Numbered from the stretch's first letter, positions 49,567 to 58,459 are shown. The stretch is DNA of 64,000 nt from Azorhizobium caulinodans ORS 571 (GCF_000010525.1 NC_009937.1:4782501-4846500); one strand, 5' to 3'. Numbers and translations: made by a program. Notes: generated by a model not told the origin, from the letters alone.

Positions 49567-50259
49567 ATGCGGAACACCATGAGACGGTCGCTCCAGACCT
49601 CCAGGATGCGTGCGTTCCTCCTTGCCGCATCCGCGCTGGCCGCAACGCCGGCCCTGTTTGCCGCGGCGCCCGCCGCCGCCCAGACGGCGAATCAGCTGCC
49701 GCAGTCCCAGGATGGCACCCTGATGAACAGCATCATGGGCGCCATCGGCATCGGCGGCGATACCAGGCCGTCCATCGACTATCGCGAGCGCGCCCCGCTG
49801 GTGGTGCCGCCCTCAGCCGCGAATGGCGAATTGCCGCAGCCGCAGGCGCCGGCCTCCACGAAGCTCAACAACTGGCCGAAGGACCCCGACATGGCGCGGG
49901 CCGAGAAGGCCAACGCCGTCGATAACAGCCCGGCCCAGCGCTACGAGGACAAGCGCGACGTGCTGCTGCCGAGCGAGCTGAACAAGGGCCGCAAGGCCAA
50001 TGCCGGCAAGCTGGACGGCCCGGCCCAGCGCTATGAGGACAAGCGCGACGTGCTCTCCCCGAGCGAACTCGGCTTCAAGTCCTGGTTCGGCATCACGCCG
50101 TCCGACCAGAAGCCGATGGTGTTCACCGGCGAGCCCACCCGCGAGAGCCTGACGCAGCCGCCCACCGGCTATCAGACCCCCGCCCCCAACGCCCCCTACG
50201 GCGTGGTGGAGAAGAAGAACGAGCCGTTCAAATTCCCCACCCTGTTCGACCGCAATTGA
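49567..50259 (+). CDS. Exported protein with internal repeat, unknown function
   Basis: A 230-residue protein with a signal peptide (MRAFLLAASALAATPALFAAAPAAAQ). The mature part has the pattern seen in DUF3035-type envelope proteins of alphaproteobacteria (DYRERAPLVVPPSA, LNNWPKDPDMARAEKA). The segment PAQRYEDKRDVLLPSEL occurs twice, about 36 residues apart, differing by one residue in the visible core. The C-terminus is Pro/Phe-rich. GGAAAGG precedes the chosen ATG. The position between lspA and two M16 peptidases is typical for the order; the function is not known. Confidence 0.75.
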   Translation: MRNTMRRSLQTSRMRAFLLAASALAATPALFAAAPAAAQTANQLPQSQDGTLMNSIMGAIGIGGDTRPSIDYRERAPLVVPPSAANGELPQPQAPASTKLNNWPKDPDMARAEKANAVDNSPAQRYEDKRDVLLPSELNKGRKANAGKLDGPAQRYEDKRDVLSPSELGFKSWFGITPSDQKPMVFTGEPTRESLTQPPTGYQTPAPNAPYGVVEKKNEPFKFPTLFDRN

Positions 50260-50512
50260 TCCGCGGGCGCGAACGTCTTCTCCCTTTTCCCGCCGCCCGG
50301 CATCCCGGGCGGCGTCTTCGCTCAAGGCTTGGCTGCGCAGATACCCATGCGCGGCCCGCGCCGGTGAGGTGCGCTGCGCGGCCCACCGTGATGCCCGCGC
50401 CATCAAAAGCCCGCGACACCTGCCCCGCCCCCGCTGCGAACGCCGCCCCCTTCAGGCACACTGACGCACGGTCTGCCTTGGCGCGTGCCGGGCGACATCC
50501 TATCTCTCATCG

Positions 50513-51937
50513 ATGCGCGCCCGCCGGGACGCGCCGTGGAACCGCCCCGTGAACGTGAGACGCCTTGCCATGGTCGCCATTCTCGCCGCCGCCGGAGCCG
50601 CAGCCGCGGTCTCCCCTGCCCCCGCCGCAGGGCCGGACGTGGCGCAGTTCGAACTCGCCAACGGCATGAAGGTGATGGTCATTCCCGATCACCGCACGCC
50701 GGTCGTCACCCACATGGTCTGGTATCAGGTGGGGTCGGCGGACGAGCAGCCGGGCAAGTCGGGCATCGCCCACTTCCTCGAGCATCTGATGTTCAAGGGC
50801 ACCGAGAAGAACGCCCCCGGCGTCTTCTCCGCCGAGGTGGCGCGGCTGGGCGGGCAGGAGAATGCCTTCACCTCCACCGACTACACCGCCTATTTCCAGC
50901 GCGTGGCCAAGGATCACCTCAAGAAGGTGATGGCCTTCGAGGCCGACCGCATGACCGGCCTCGTGCTCACCGACGAGGTGGTGCTGCCCGAGCGCGACGT
51001 GGTGCTCGAAGAGCGCCGCATGCGCACGGACAACGACCCCTCCGCCCGCCTCGGCGAGGCCATGCAGGCGGCGACCTATGTCAACCATCCCTACCAGCAC
51101 CCGATCATCGGCTGGGAGCACGAGATCAAGCAGCTGAACCGGGAGGACGCCCTCGCCTTCTACCGGCGCTATTACGCCCCCAACAATGCCGTGCTGGTGG
51201 TGGCGGGCGACGTGGAGCCCGCGCAGGTGAAGGCGCTGGCCGAGGAGACCTATGGCAAGGTCGCCCGCGCCGACACGCCCAAGCGCAACCGCCCGCAGGA
51301 GCCCGAGCCGCAGGTGCACCGCCGCCTCTCGCTGAGCGACGCCCGCGTGGCGCAGCCGGTGCTCCAGCGCTCCTATCTCGTGCCGTCCTACCGCACCGCC
51401 AAGGGCAATGAAGCGGACGTTCTGGACGTGCTGGCCCAGATCCTCGGCGGCGGCCAGACCGGCCGGCTCTACCGCACGCTGGTGGTGGAGAAGGGCCTCG
51501 CCGCCGGTGCCGGCGCCTGGTACCAGGGCACGGCCTATGACGAGACCCGCTTCGGCTTCTCGGCCTCCCCCCGCCCCGGCGTGACGCTGGAGCAGCTGGA
51601 AGCCGCCCTCGACGAGGTGATCGCGAAGATCGCCGCCGAGGGTCCGGACGAGCTGGAGCTCGCCCGCGCCAAGACCCGCCTCACGGCGGACGCCATCTAT
51701 GCCCGCGACAATCAGGCGACGCTTGCCCGCATCTATGGTGCGGCCTGGGCCACCGGCGTGAGCGTCGATCAGGTGAACGCCTGGCCGGACGCAGTGAAGG
51801 GCGTGACCGCCGAAGAGGTGAAGGCCGCCGCCGCCCGCTATCTGGTGCTGCGCCGGGCCGTGACCGGCTATCTCACCCCGGCGCCGCAGGCCGATGCCAA
51901 GCCTGAGAGCAAGGGTCCGGCGGAGAAGCGTTCGTGA
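50513..51937 (+). CDS. M16 family zinc peptidase (catalytic subunit)
   Basis: A 474-residue insulinase-family protein. An N-terminal hydrophobic stretch (VAILAAAGAAAAVSPAPAAG) indicates export. The inverted zinc motif HFLEH starts at about residue 87, and the third ligand region is VVLEERRM. The second, inactive half includes VPSYRTAKGNEADVLDVLAQILGGGQTGRLYRTL. No good ribosome-binding site fits the ATG; GTG at 50549 or ATG at 50570 are alternatives. It overlaps the next M16 gene by 4 bases (GTGA), so the two probably form a heterodimer, as in mitochondrial processing peptidase and bacterial M16 pairs. Confidence 0.92.
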   Translation: MRARRDAPWNRPVNVRRLAMVAILAAAGAAAAVSPAPAAGPDVAQFELANGMKVMVIPDHRTPVVTHMVWYQVGSADEQPGKSGIAHFLEHLMFKGTEKNAPGVFSAEVARLGGQENAFTSTDYTAYFQRVAKDHLKKVMAFEADRMTGLVLTDEVVLPERDVVLEERRMRTDNDPSARLGEAMQAATYVNHPYQHPIIGWEHEIKQLNREDALAFYRRYYAPNNAVLVVAGDVEPAQVKALAEETYGKVARADTPKRNRPQEPEPQVHRRLSLSDARVAQPVLQRSYLVPSYRTAKGNEADVLDVLAQILGGGQTGRLYRTLVVEKGLAAGAGAWYQGTAYDETRFGFSASPRPGVTLEQLEAALDEVIAKIAAEGPDELELARAKTRLTADAIYARDNQATLARIYGAAWATGVSVDQVNAWPDAVKGVTAEEVKAAAARYLVLRRAVTGYLTPAPQADAKPESKGPAEKRS

Positions 51938-53343
51938 CGGTTCACCCGTTTGCCACCGGGGCGGCGCAGGTCTCTCCGCCCCCGGCCGCCTCCGGCGCCC
52001 TGCGCATGCCGGCGGTGACCGGTTTCCTCCTTCTGTTTTCGATGGTCGTCATGTCGCTCGCTCTCGTCACGCCCACGCCCGCCCAGTCGCAGACCACGCG
52101 GATCACCCGCGTCATGAGCCCCGGCGGCATCGAGGCCTGGCTGGTGCGCGACACCACCCTGCCGCTCATCGCCATGGAATTCGCCTTCATGGGCGGCGCC
52201 GCGCAGGACCCGGCGGACAAGCCGGGCGTCGCCAGCCTCACCGCCTCGCTGCTGGATGAAGGCGCGGGTGACATGACTGCGGAGGTCTTCCACCGCACGC
52301 TGGCCGACAAGGCCATCGAGCTGCATTTCGATGCCAATCGCGACGAGATGCGCGGCTCCGTGCGCACGCTCTCGGAGAACCGCGACGCCGCCTTCGACCT
52401 GCTGCGCCTGTCGGTCACGGCGCCCCGCTTCGACACCGAGGCGGTGGAGCGCATCCGCACCGCGCAGCTCGCTGCCTTGCGCCGCCGCTCCACGGAGCCG
52501 AACGCCATCGCCAGCGAGCGCTGGTTCGCCACCGCCTTTCCGAACCATCCCTATGGCCGCCCGGTCGACGGTTCGCTCCAGAGCGTCCCCGCCATCACCC
52601 GCGACGATCTCGTGGGCTTCGCCAAGAAGACCCTTGCCCGCGGCAATCTGAAGGTGGCCGTGGTGGGCGACATCACGCCCGAGGAACTCGGCCAGCAGCT
52701 CGACCGCGTGTTCGGCACCCTGCCCGCGCAGCCGACCCTCGTGCCGGTGGCGGACGTGAAGCCCAAGGGCCTCGGCACGGTGGACGTGGTGCCGCTCGAC
52801 GTCTCCCAGTCGGTGGTGATGATCGGCACGGACGGCCTCGACCGGCAGGACTCCGACTTCATTCCAGCTTACGTGCTGAACCACATCCTCGGCGGCAGCG
52901 CCTTCTCCTCGCGCCTGTTCAAGGAAGTGCGCGAGGCGCGCGGCCTTGCCTATTCCGTCTATTCCTATCAGGTGGCGCTGGAGCACGTGGGCCTGTGGTT
53001 CGCCGGCACGGCGACCAAGAACGAGCGCGCGGCGGAATCCATCAGGATCATCGCCGACGAGTTCCGCAAGATGCTGGATGAAGGCCCGACCCAGACCGAG
53101 CTGGACGAGGCCAAATCCTATCTCACCGGCAGCTACGCCCTGCGCTTCGACACCTCCTCCAAGGTCGCCGGCCAGTTGCTCCAGATCCAGATCGACAAGC
53201 TCGGCATCGATTATATCGACCGCCGCAACGCGCTCATCGAGGCGGTGACGCTGGCCGATCTCAAGCGCGTGGCCCAGCGCCTGGCGGGCGCCAAGTCCAC
53301 CCTGACCGTGGTCGTGGGCCGCCCCGTGGGCCTCGGCGGCTGA
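51934..53343 (+). CDS. M16 family peptidase-like protein (non-catalytic partner)
   Basis: A 469-residue M16 protein with a signal or anchor helix (VTGFLLLFSMVVMSLALVTPTPAQ). Where the catalytic subunit has HFLEH it reads VASLTASLLDEGAGD, so it lacks the zinc site. The glycine-rich loop and R/Y pair of non-catalytic subunits (LGGSAFSSRLFKEVREARGLAYSVYSY) are intact. The start codon is GTG with CGGAG upstream. It should complete the chamber of the upstream peptidase; substrate unknown. Confidence 0.92.
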   Translation: MTVHPFATGAAQVSPPPAASGALRMPAVTGFLLLFSMVVMSLALVTPTPAQSQTTRITRVMSPGGIEAWLVRDTTLPLIAMEFAFMGGAAQDPADKPGVASLTASLLDEGAGDMTAEVFHRTLADKAIELHFDANRDEMRGSVRTLSENRDAAFDLLRLSVTAPRFDTEAVERIRTAQLAALRRRSTEPNAIASERWFATAFPNHPYGRPVDGSLQSVPAITRDDLVGFAKKTLARGNLKVAVVGDITPEELGQQLDRVFGTLPAQPTLVPVADVKPKGLGTVDVVPLDVSQSVVMIGTDGLDRQDSDFIPAYVLNHILGGSAFSSRLFKEVREARGLAYSVYSYQVALEHVGLWFAGTATKNERAAESIRIIADEFRKMLDEGPTQTELDEAKSYLTGSYALRFDTSSKVAGQLLQIQIDKLGIDYIDRRNALIEAVTLADLKRVAQRLAGAKSTLTVVVGRPVGLGG

Positions 53344-53619
53344 GGCGAACCGGGGCCGGGCGCGGGCGCCACATTGCCGCCCGCGCTAACCATAAAAGCA
53401 GGAAGCGCGGCGCATTCGCATGCCGGGCCTCGTCGGCCTGCACGCTCTCATTTACATTTTGTTAGAGATTTGGCCCGGTTTGGTCCGCTGCCCGCCTCTT
53501 GAGCGGGCATTTCGACGGGCTGGAGCATGCGTCCATGGAGCGTTCCGCACGCCCCAGGCGCTCTGACGAGGGGACGGCGCGTGCTGCGCGCCAACCCCCG
53601 CCATCTGGAGGAAGGTGAC

Positions 53620-54471
53620 ATGCGTCTGGCGTTCCACGCCGCCCTGCCGACCCGCATTCTGGCCGGGACTGCCCTGGCTCTCTCGCTGGCGGGCTGCGCG
53701 GGCTTCAATTCGCAGGGCACGTTCGGCGCGCCCGGCACCACCGTGGACGGCGCCGCGGCCTCCGCGCCCGTCACCGCATCCGGCACCACGGTGGCGAGCG
53801 GTGCCGGCGACGGCACGGAAGTGACCTGCCCGCCGGTGACGGTGCGCTCCGGCGCCTCCACTTGGCAGGTGCCCGCCGCCGGCGGCGGTCTGCGCGCGCA
53901 GGGCACCTTCGGCACGCTCGCCCGCGAGTGCAAGGTGACCGCCGGACAGATGAACATCCGCGTCGGCATCGAGGGCCGCGTCATCCTCGGCGACAAGGGC
54001 ACGCCCGGCGCCTTCACCGTGCCGATCCGCGTGGCGCTGGTGCAGGAGGGGCCGAACCCGGTCACCATCACCAGCAAGTTCTTCGTAGTGCCGGTGCAGA
54101 TCCTGCCCAACGAGAGCCAGGCCGGCTTCGCCGTGGTGGAGGAAGGCATCACCTTCCCGCTGCCCAAGGGCGATGATCTCGAGCGCTACATCGTCTATGT
54201 GGGCTTCGACTCGAAGGGCGAGGCCAAGCCCGCCGCCCCGGCCCGGCCGCGTACGCCGCGCCCCGCCGCCACGAGCAGCGCGCCCAGCACCCCGGCCGCG
54301 AGTGCGCCTGCGGCGAGCAGCAGTTCCAGCACCTCGCGCCCCAGCGGCGGCGCCTCGACCGGCAGCGCGCCCGCCAGCGACACCTTCGGCCCGCCGCCCA
54401 CCTTCTCCGGCTCGTCCTCGGGCGGCGCCGTCGGCCCTTCGCCGAGCACTTTCGGTCCTGCCCCGCAATGA
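53620..54471 (+). CDS. Putative lipoprotein, Ser/Ala/Pro-rich tail
   Basis: A 283-residue protein I cannot name. The signal peptide ends in L-S-L-A-G-C, a clear lipobox, so the mature protein is lipid-anchored and probably in the outer membrane. The core (about residues 60-195) includes VTCPPVTVRSGASTWQVPA, LARECKVTAGQMNIRVGIEGRVILGDKG and ITSKFFVVPVQI, a beta-rich pattern. The last 85 residues are Ala/Ser/Pro/Gly-rich and likely disordered, perhaps reaching through the peptidoglycan. GGAGGAAGG precedes the ATG. The 276 bases before it are AT-richer near 53445-53470 and probably carry its promoter. Confidence 0.75.
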   Translation: MRLAFHAALPTRILAGTALALSLAGCAGFNSQGTFGAPGTTVDGAAASAPVTASGTTVASGAGDGTEVTCPPVTVRSGASTWQVPAAGGGLRAQGTFGTLARECKVTAGQMNIRVGIEGRVILGDKGTPGAFTVPIRVALVQEGPNPVTITSKFFVVPVQILPNESQAGFAVVEEGITFPLPKGDDLERYIVYVGFDSKGEAKPAAPARPRTPRPAATSSAPSTPAASAPAASSSSSTSRPSGGASTGSAPASDTFGPPPTFSGSSSGGAVGPSPSTFGPAPQ

Positions 54472-54484
54472 GCGCGGCGGTGAA

Positions 54485-54513
54485 TTGAACCGCGATCCCG
54501 GATCGCCTATAAG
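54485..54513 (+). promoter_or_regulatory. Promoter of the gcv operon
   Basis: TTGAAC (54485-54490) and TATAAG (54508-54513) with a 17-base spacer make a good sigma70-type promoter just behind the lipoprotein gene. Transcription would start near 54520 and run through the glycine riboswitch. Confidence 0.65.
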
Positions 54514-54518
54514 AAGCG

Positions 54519-54540
54519 CGGCGGTGGGCAACCACCGCCG
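54519..54540 (+). other. 5'-leader hairpin with GNRA loop
   Basis: CGGCGGTGG / CCACCGCCG (9 bp) closes a GCAA tetraloop at the very start of the predicted gcv leader RNA. It could protect the 5' end, or serve as the terminator of the lipoprotein gene, though only TT follows. Confidence 0.5.
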
Positions 54541-54545
54541 TTCGG

Positions 54546-54812
54546 ATGATCCCTGCGGGAGAGACCGGAAGCTGTCGAAAGGCAGGATCCGGCGCCGAAG
54601 GCGCAACCGCCCCGGAACCGCTCAGGCACAAAGGGCCGCAGGGTGACGAGCCTCTGGAAAGCAGTCGCGGATGCGATGCTGGTCCGGAGCGTTTGGCGTT
54701 TTGCGCCTCGCTTCCGGCTGCATGGATCAAGCGACTCACCGAAGGAGTAAGCCGGCCCTTCCGCGTGACGGGGTTCCGGTGAATCTCTCAGGTTCCTGCG
54801 ACAGAGGGGGCG
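54546..54812 (+). promoter_or_regulatory. Glycine riboswitch, tandem aptamers
   Basis: Two glycine aptamers in series. The first (to about 54662) has CTGCGGGAGAGACC, a GGCGCCGAAGGCGCAA internal block and ACAAAGGGCCGCAGGG...CTCTGGAAAG. The second has CACCGAAGGAGTAAGCC and AATCTCTCAGGTTCCTGCGACAGAGG. Glycine binding switches on the cleavage system in known cases. The gcvT start lies about 50 bases downstream, so control may be at translation or by an early termination stem. Confidence 0.92.
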
Positions 54813-54864
54813 CCGCGCGGACAGTCATGTCCGCATTTTCTGGCGCCTTTCGCGGAACCGCTTC

Positions 54865-56028
54865 ATGTCGCATGCCGACGATACGTCCCCTTTGCTGAAG
54901 ACGCCGCTCCACGCCGCCCATGCGGCGCTGGGAGCCAAGCTCGTGCCCTTCGCGGGCTACGATATGCCGGTCCAGTATCCCACGGGGATTCTCACCGAGC
55001 ACAACTGGACGCGCGAGAGCGCCGGCCTGTTCGACGTCTCCCACATGGGCCAGGCCTCGCTCATCGGTCCCGACCACGCCACCACCGCCGCAGCGCTGGA
55101 AGCCCTCGTCCCCGCCGACATCCTGAACCTCAAGCCCGGTCAGCAGCGCTATTCGCAGCTGCTCGCGGAGGACGGCGGCATTCTCGACGACCTCATGGTC
55201 GCCCGCCCCGCCGACCCGGCGCAGGACGGCACGCTGCTGCTGGTGGTGAACGCCGCCTGCAAGACCGACGATTACGCCCACATCGCCGCCCGCCTGCCCG
55301 CCGGCGTCACCCTCGTGACCCATGAGGACCGCGCGCTGCTCGCCCTCCAGGGGCCGAAGGCGGTGGAGGTGATGGCCCGCCACGCCCCCGGCGCCGCCGA
55401 CATGGCCTTCATGACCGTGCTCGTCACCACCTATGACGGCCTGCCCATCGCCATTTCCCGTTCCGGTTATACCGGCGAGGACGGCTATGAGATTTCCGTG
55501 GCTAATGCCGACGCCGAAACGCTCTGGACCAAGCTTCTGGCCGAGCCGGACGTGAAGCCCATCGGCCTTGGCGCCCGCGACAGCCTTCGGCTGGAAGCCG
55601 GTCTCTGCCTCTATGGCCACGACATCGACACCACCACCTCGCCGGTGGAAGGCGCGCTTGTCTGGTCCATCCAGAAGCGCCGCCGCGAGGACGGCGGCTT
55701 CCCCGGCGCGGAGCGCATCCAGCGCGAGCTGAAGGACGGCCCGGCGCGCCTGCGCGTAGGACTCGCCTTCGAGGGCCGCGCCCCGGCCCGCGAGGGCGCC
55801 GAGATCGCCACCAAGGACGGCACCATCGTCGGCCGCGTCACCTCCGGCGGCTTCGGGCCGACGCTCGGCGCACCCATGGCGCTTGGCTATGTGCCCACCG
55901 CCCTTTCCACGCCGGGCACCAAGCTCGACGTCATCGTTCGCGGCAAGCCGCTTGCCGCCACCGTCGTCACAACGCCGTTCGTGCCGCAGCGCTACGTTCG
56001 CAAGACTTCCGCAGCCAAAGGGGCCTGA
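54865..56028 (+). CDS. gcvT: Glycine cleavage system T protein (aminomethyltransferase)
   Basis: A 387-residue folate-dependent T protein. GLFDVSHMGQ is the N-terminal signature, SRSGYTGEDGYEI the central one, and ARDSLRLEAGLCLYGHDID holds the folate-site residues. It transfers the methylene group from the H-protein aminomethyl-lipoyl arm to tetrahydrofolate and releases ammonia. First gene of gcvT-H-osmC-PA-PB; gcvH starts 3 bases after the stop. Confidence 0.97.
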   Translation: MSHADDTSPLLKTPLHAAHAALGAKLVPFAGYDMPVQYPTGILTEHNWTRESAGLFDVSHMGQASLIGPDHATTAAALEALVPADILNLKPGQQRYSQLLAEDGGILDDLMVARPADPAQDGTLLLVVNAACKTDDYAHIAARLPAGVTLVTHEDRALLALQGPKAVEVMARHAPGAADMAFMTVLVTTYDGLPIAISRSGYTGEDGYEISVANADAETLWTKLLAEPDVKPIGLGARDSLRLEAGLCLYGHDIDTTTSPVEGALVWSIQKRRREDGGFPGAERIQRELKDGPARLRVGLAFEGRAPAREGAEIATKDGTIVGRVTSGGFGPTLGAPMALGYVPTALSTPGTKLDVIVRGKPLAATVVTTPFVPQRYVRKTSAAKGA

Positions 56029-56031
56029 CCA

Positions 56032-56403
56032 ATGACCACCCGTTACTCCAAGGATCATGAATACGTCCGCCTCGAAGGCGACGTGGCCGTGGTCGGCATC
56101 TCCAACTACGCCCAGGAACAGCTCGGCGACGTGGTGTTCGTGGAACTGCCCGAGATCGGCAAGGCCATCGCGCAGGGCAAGGAAGCCGCCGTGGTGGAGA
56201 GCGTGAAGGCGGCGAGCGAGGTCTATGCCCCCGTCTCCGGCGAGGTGGTGGAGGTCAACAGCGACCTTGAGGCCACCCCGGCGACCGTGAACGAGGACCC
56301 GGAAGGCAAGGGCTGGTTCCTGAAGCTCAAGCTCTCCGACACCGCCCAGTTCGACGCGCTCATGAGCGCCGACGACTACAAGGCCTATCTCGACACCCTC
56401 TGA
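56032..56403 (+). CDS. gcvH: Glycine cleavage system H protein
   Basis: A 123-residue lipoyl carrier. The modified lysine is Lys59 in [15 protein letters not shown]. It shuttles the aminomethyl group between P, T and the lipoamide dehydrogenase. Full length and unmodified in all conserved positions. Confidence 0.97.
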   Translation: MTTRYSKDHEYVRLEGDVAVVGISNYAQEQLGDVVFVELPEIGKAIAQGKEAAVVESVKAASEVYAPVSGEVVEVNSDLEATPATVNEDPEGKGWFLKLKLSDTAQFDALMSADDYKAYLDTL

Positions 56404-56419
56404 GACCGGGAGAGGATCC

Positions 56420-56893
56420 ATGGCCCACGTCTATACCGCGACGGTGCGCTGGGAGCGGGGCGAGGACGTTTTCACCGACGGCCGCTACAGCCGCGCCCAT
56501 CGGCTGATCTTCGACGGGCTGGAAGTGCCGGGATCCTCCGCCCCCGCCTCCGTCCGCGTGCCCCTCTCACGCGAGGATGCGCTGGACCCGGAGGAGGCCG
56601 TGGTCGGCGCGCTTTCGAGCTGCCACATGCTGTTCTTCCTCGATTTCGCCCGCCGGGCGGGATTGCGGGTGGACAGCTACACGGACGCCGCCGTCGGCGA
56701 GATGGCGCCGAACGACAAGGGCAAGCTCTTTCTCGCCCGCATCACGCTGAACCCCGCCGTGGCGTTCAGCGGCGACAAGACCCCCACCGCCGAGGAGGTG
56801 GAGGCGCTCCACCACCGCGCCCACGAGGAATGCTACATCGCCAATTCGCTGCGCGGTGAAGTGGTTCTCGCTCCGACATTTTCCATGGCCTAA
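56420..56893 (+). CDS. OsmC family peroxiredoxin-like protein
   Basis: A 157-residue OsmC/Ohr-fold protein. The two redox cysteines are in [12 protein letters not shown] and [12 protein letters not shown], the standard spacing. Members reduce organic hydroperoxides using lipoamide or thiols. It sits between gcvH and gcvPA, with 16 bases to the former and 22 to the latter, so it is a true operon member and under the glycine riboswitch. Lipoamide-dependent peroxide reduction would give a functional link to the lipoyl H protein and dihydrolipoamide dehydrogenase (inference). Confidence 0.9.
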   Translation: MAHVYTATVRWERGEDVFTDGRYSRAHRLIFDGLEVPGSSAPASVRVPLSREDALDPEEAVVGALSSCHMLFFLDFARRAGLRVDSYTDAAVGEMAPNDKGKLFLARITLNPAVAFSGDKTPTAEEVEALHHRAHEECYIANSLRGEVVLAPTFSMA

Positions 56894-56915
56894 GGCCCCC
56901 GAACCCGAGACATCC

Positions 56916-58259
56916 ATGCGCTATCTGCCCCTCACCCCGGAGGACCGCACGGAGATGCTGGCGCGCATCGGCGCCCCCTCCGTCGATGCCCTCTTCGCCG
57001 ACATCCCCGCCGCGAAACTCGACCCCGCGCTGGCCGACCTGCCGGCGCACAAGACCGAGCTTTCCGTCGAGCGCACGCTCGGCGCACTCTCCGCGCAGAA
57101 CGTGCCGGCGGGCTCCGTGCCCTTCTTCGTCGGCGCGGGCGCCTATCGCCACCATGTGCCGGCGACCGTGGATCATCTGATCCAGCGCTCGGAATTCCTC
57201 ACCTCCTACACGCCGTACCAGCCGGAAATCGCGCAGGGCACGCTGCAATACCTGTTCGAGTTCCAGACGCAGGTGGGCGAACTCACCGGCATGGAGGTGG
57301 CCAACGCCTCCATGTATGACGGCTCCACCGCCGCCGCCGAGGCGGTGCTGATGGCCCACCGCGTCACCAAGCGCCGCAAGGCCGTCGTGGCCGGCAACGT
57401 GCATCCGCACTATCGCGAGACCATCGCCACGCTCTCGCTCTATGCGGACGATGCGGTGGTCGCCCTCTCGCCCGTCCCGCAGGGCGGCGAGGACATCCTC
57501 TCCGCCATCGACGGCGAGACCTCCTGCGTCGTGGTGCAGAGCCCCGACGTGTTCGGCAACATCGTCGATCTGAAGCCCATCGCCGAGAAGGCCCATGCGG
57601 CCGGCGCGCTGCTGATCGCGGTGTTCACGGAAGTGGTCTCCCTCGGCCTCATCGAGCCGCCCGGCGCCCAGGGCGCGGACATCGTGGTAGGCGAGGGCCA
57701 GTCCATCGGCAATCCGCTCACCTTCGGCGGGCCTTATGTGGGCCTGTTCGCCACCCGCCAGAAGTATGTGCGCCAGATGCCCGGCCGCCTCGCCGGCGAG
57801 ACGGTGGACGCCAGCGGCAAGCGCGGCTTCGTGCTGACGCTCTCCACCCGCGAGCAGCACATCCGCCGCGAGAAAGCGACCTCCAACATCTGCACCAATT
57901 CCGGTCTGTGCGCGCTCGCCTTCACCATCCATCTCACCCTTCTGGGCGAGACGGGCCTGCGCAAGCTCGCCCGTCTGAACCACGCCAATGCCTGCAAGCT
58001 GGCGGATAAGCTCGCCGCCGTGCCGGGCGTTCAGGTGCTCAACAGTGCCTTCTTCAACGAGTTCACCCTCCGCGTGCCGGGCAAGGCTGTGGACGTGATC
58101 GAGAAGCTGGCGGCCAAGGGCGTGCTGGGCGGCGTGCCCTATGCGCGCCTCGCGCCGAAGGCCGGCCTCGACGACCTGATCCTCGTCGCCGCCACCGAGA
58201 TCAATACGGATGAAGACCGCGCCGCCTATGCGGCCGCGCTGAAGGAGGTGCTGGCATGA
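56916..58259 (+). CDS. gcvPA: Glycine dehydrogenase (decarboxylating) subunit 1
   Basis: A 447-residue N-terminal-half subunit of the P protein (the two-gene form). [39 protein letters not shown] and [24 protein letters not shown] are diagnostic. It forms a heterotetramer with the PLP-carrying subunit 2. The last codons (A-L-K-E-V-L-A-stop) are duplicated 197 bases downstream by the insertion that separates it from gcvPB. Confidence 0.97.
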   Translation: MRYLPLTPEDRTEMLARIGAPSVDALFADIPAAKLDPALADLPAHKTELSVERTLGALSAQNVPAGSVPFFVGAGAYRHHVPATVDHLIQRSEFLTSYTPYQPEIAQGTLQYLFEFQTQVGELTGMEVANASMYDGSTAAAEAVLMAHRVTKRRKAVVAGNVHPHYRETIATLSLYADDAVVALSPVPQGGEDILSAIDGETSCVVVQSPDVFGNIVDLKPIAEKAHAAGALLIAVFTEVVSLGLIEPPGAQGADIVVGEGQSIGNPLTFGGPYVGLFATRQKYVRQMPGRLAGETVDASGKRGFVLTLSTREQHIRREKATSNICTNSGLCALAFTIHLTLLGETGLRKLARLNHANACKLADKLAAVPGVQVLNSAFFNEFTLRVPGKAVDVIEKLAAKGVLGGVPYARLAPKAGLDDLILVAATEINTDEDRAAYAAALKEVLA

Positions 58260-58262
58260 ACC
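58232..58262 (+). repeat. 31 bp direct repeat, left copy
   Basis: Spans the last codons and stop of gcvPA, including AAGGAGGTGCTGGCATGAAC. It is identical to 58429-58459, which lies 197 bases further and holds the gcvPB ribosome-binding site and start. The pair flanks the palindromic repeat insertion. Confidence 0.93.
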
Positions 58263-58456
58263 TTGCAACCGACCTCCGCTGCGCAACGCGCCCTCTCCCC
58301 CCTTGCGGGGGAGAGCTGGAGAGGGGGGTGATGCCCCATCCGCTTTCCGGCATGGCCGCTCCCGGCGGCACCCGTTCTACCCCCCTCCCCGTCCCTCCCC
58401 CTCAAGGGGGGAGGGGGATCATTCTTGAGGCCGCGCTGAAGGAGGTGCTGGCATGA
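58256..58456 (+). CDS. 66-codon frame created by insertion, probably not a true gene
   Basis: This frame begins at the ATG that overlaps the gcvPA stop (ATGA), runs through the palindromic insert, ends in AALKEVLA copied from the gcvPA end, and stops at the TGA overlapping the gcvPB ATG. It has the gcvPA-gcvPB ribosome-binding site (AAGGAGG) upstream. The product (rich in Pro, Gly and Arg) resembles no protein. It may well be translated, keeping ribosomes coupled between gcvPA and gcvPB, but a peptide function is unlikely. Confidence 0.4.
   Translation: MNLATDLRCATRPLPPCGGELERGVMPHPLSGMAAPGGTRSTPLPVPPPQGGRGIILEAALKEVLA
58291..58417. repeat. Palindromic repeat element, copy 1
   Basis: Two roughly 39 bp arms, 58291-58329 (contains CCCCCCTTGCGGGGGAGAG) and 58379-58417 (contains CTCCCCCTCAAGGGGGGAG), are imperfect inverted copies of each other. 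Each arm is itself a small hairpin around CTTGC or CTCAAG. The central 49 bases are unique. It lies inside the gcv operon between the 31 bp direct repeats and is similar to copy 2 at 60132-60275. Confidence 0.85.
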
Positions 58457-58459
58457 ACC
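58429..58459 (+). repeat. 31 bp direct repeat, right copy
   Basis: Identical to 58232-58262. It supplies gcvPB with AAGGAGG and its ATG, and the new 66-codon frame with its stop. Confidence 0.93.
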
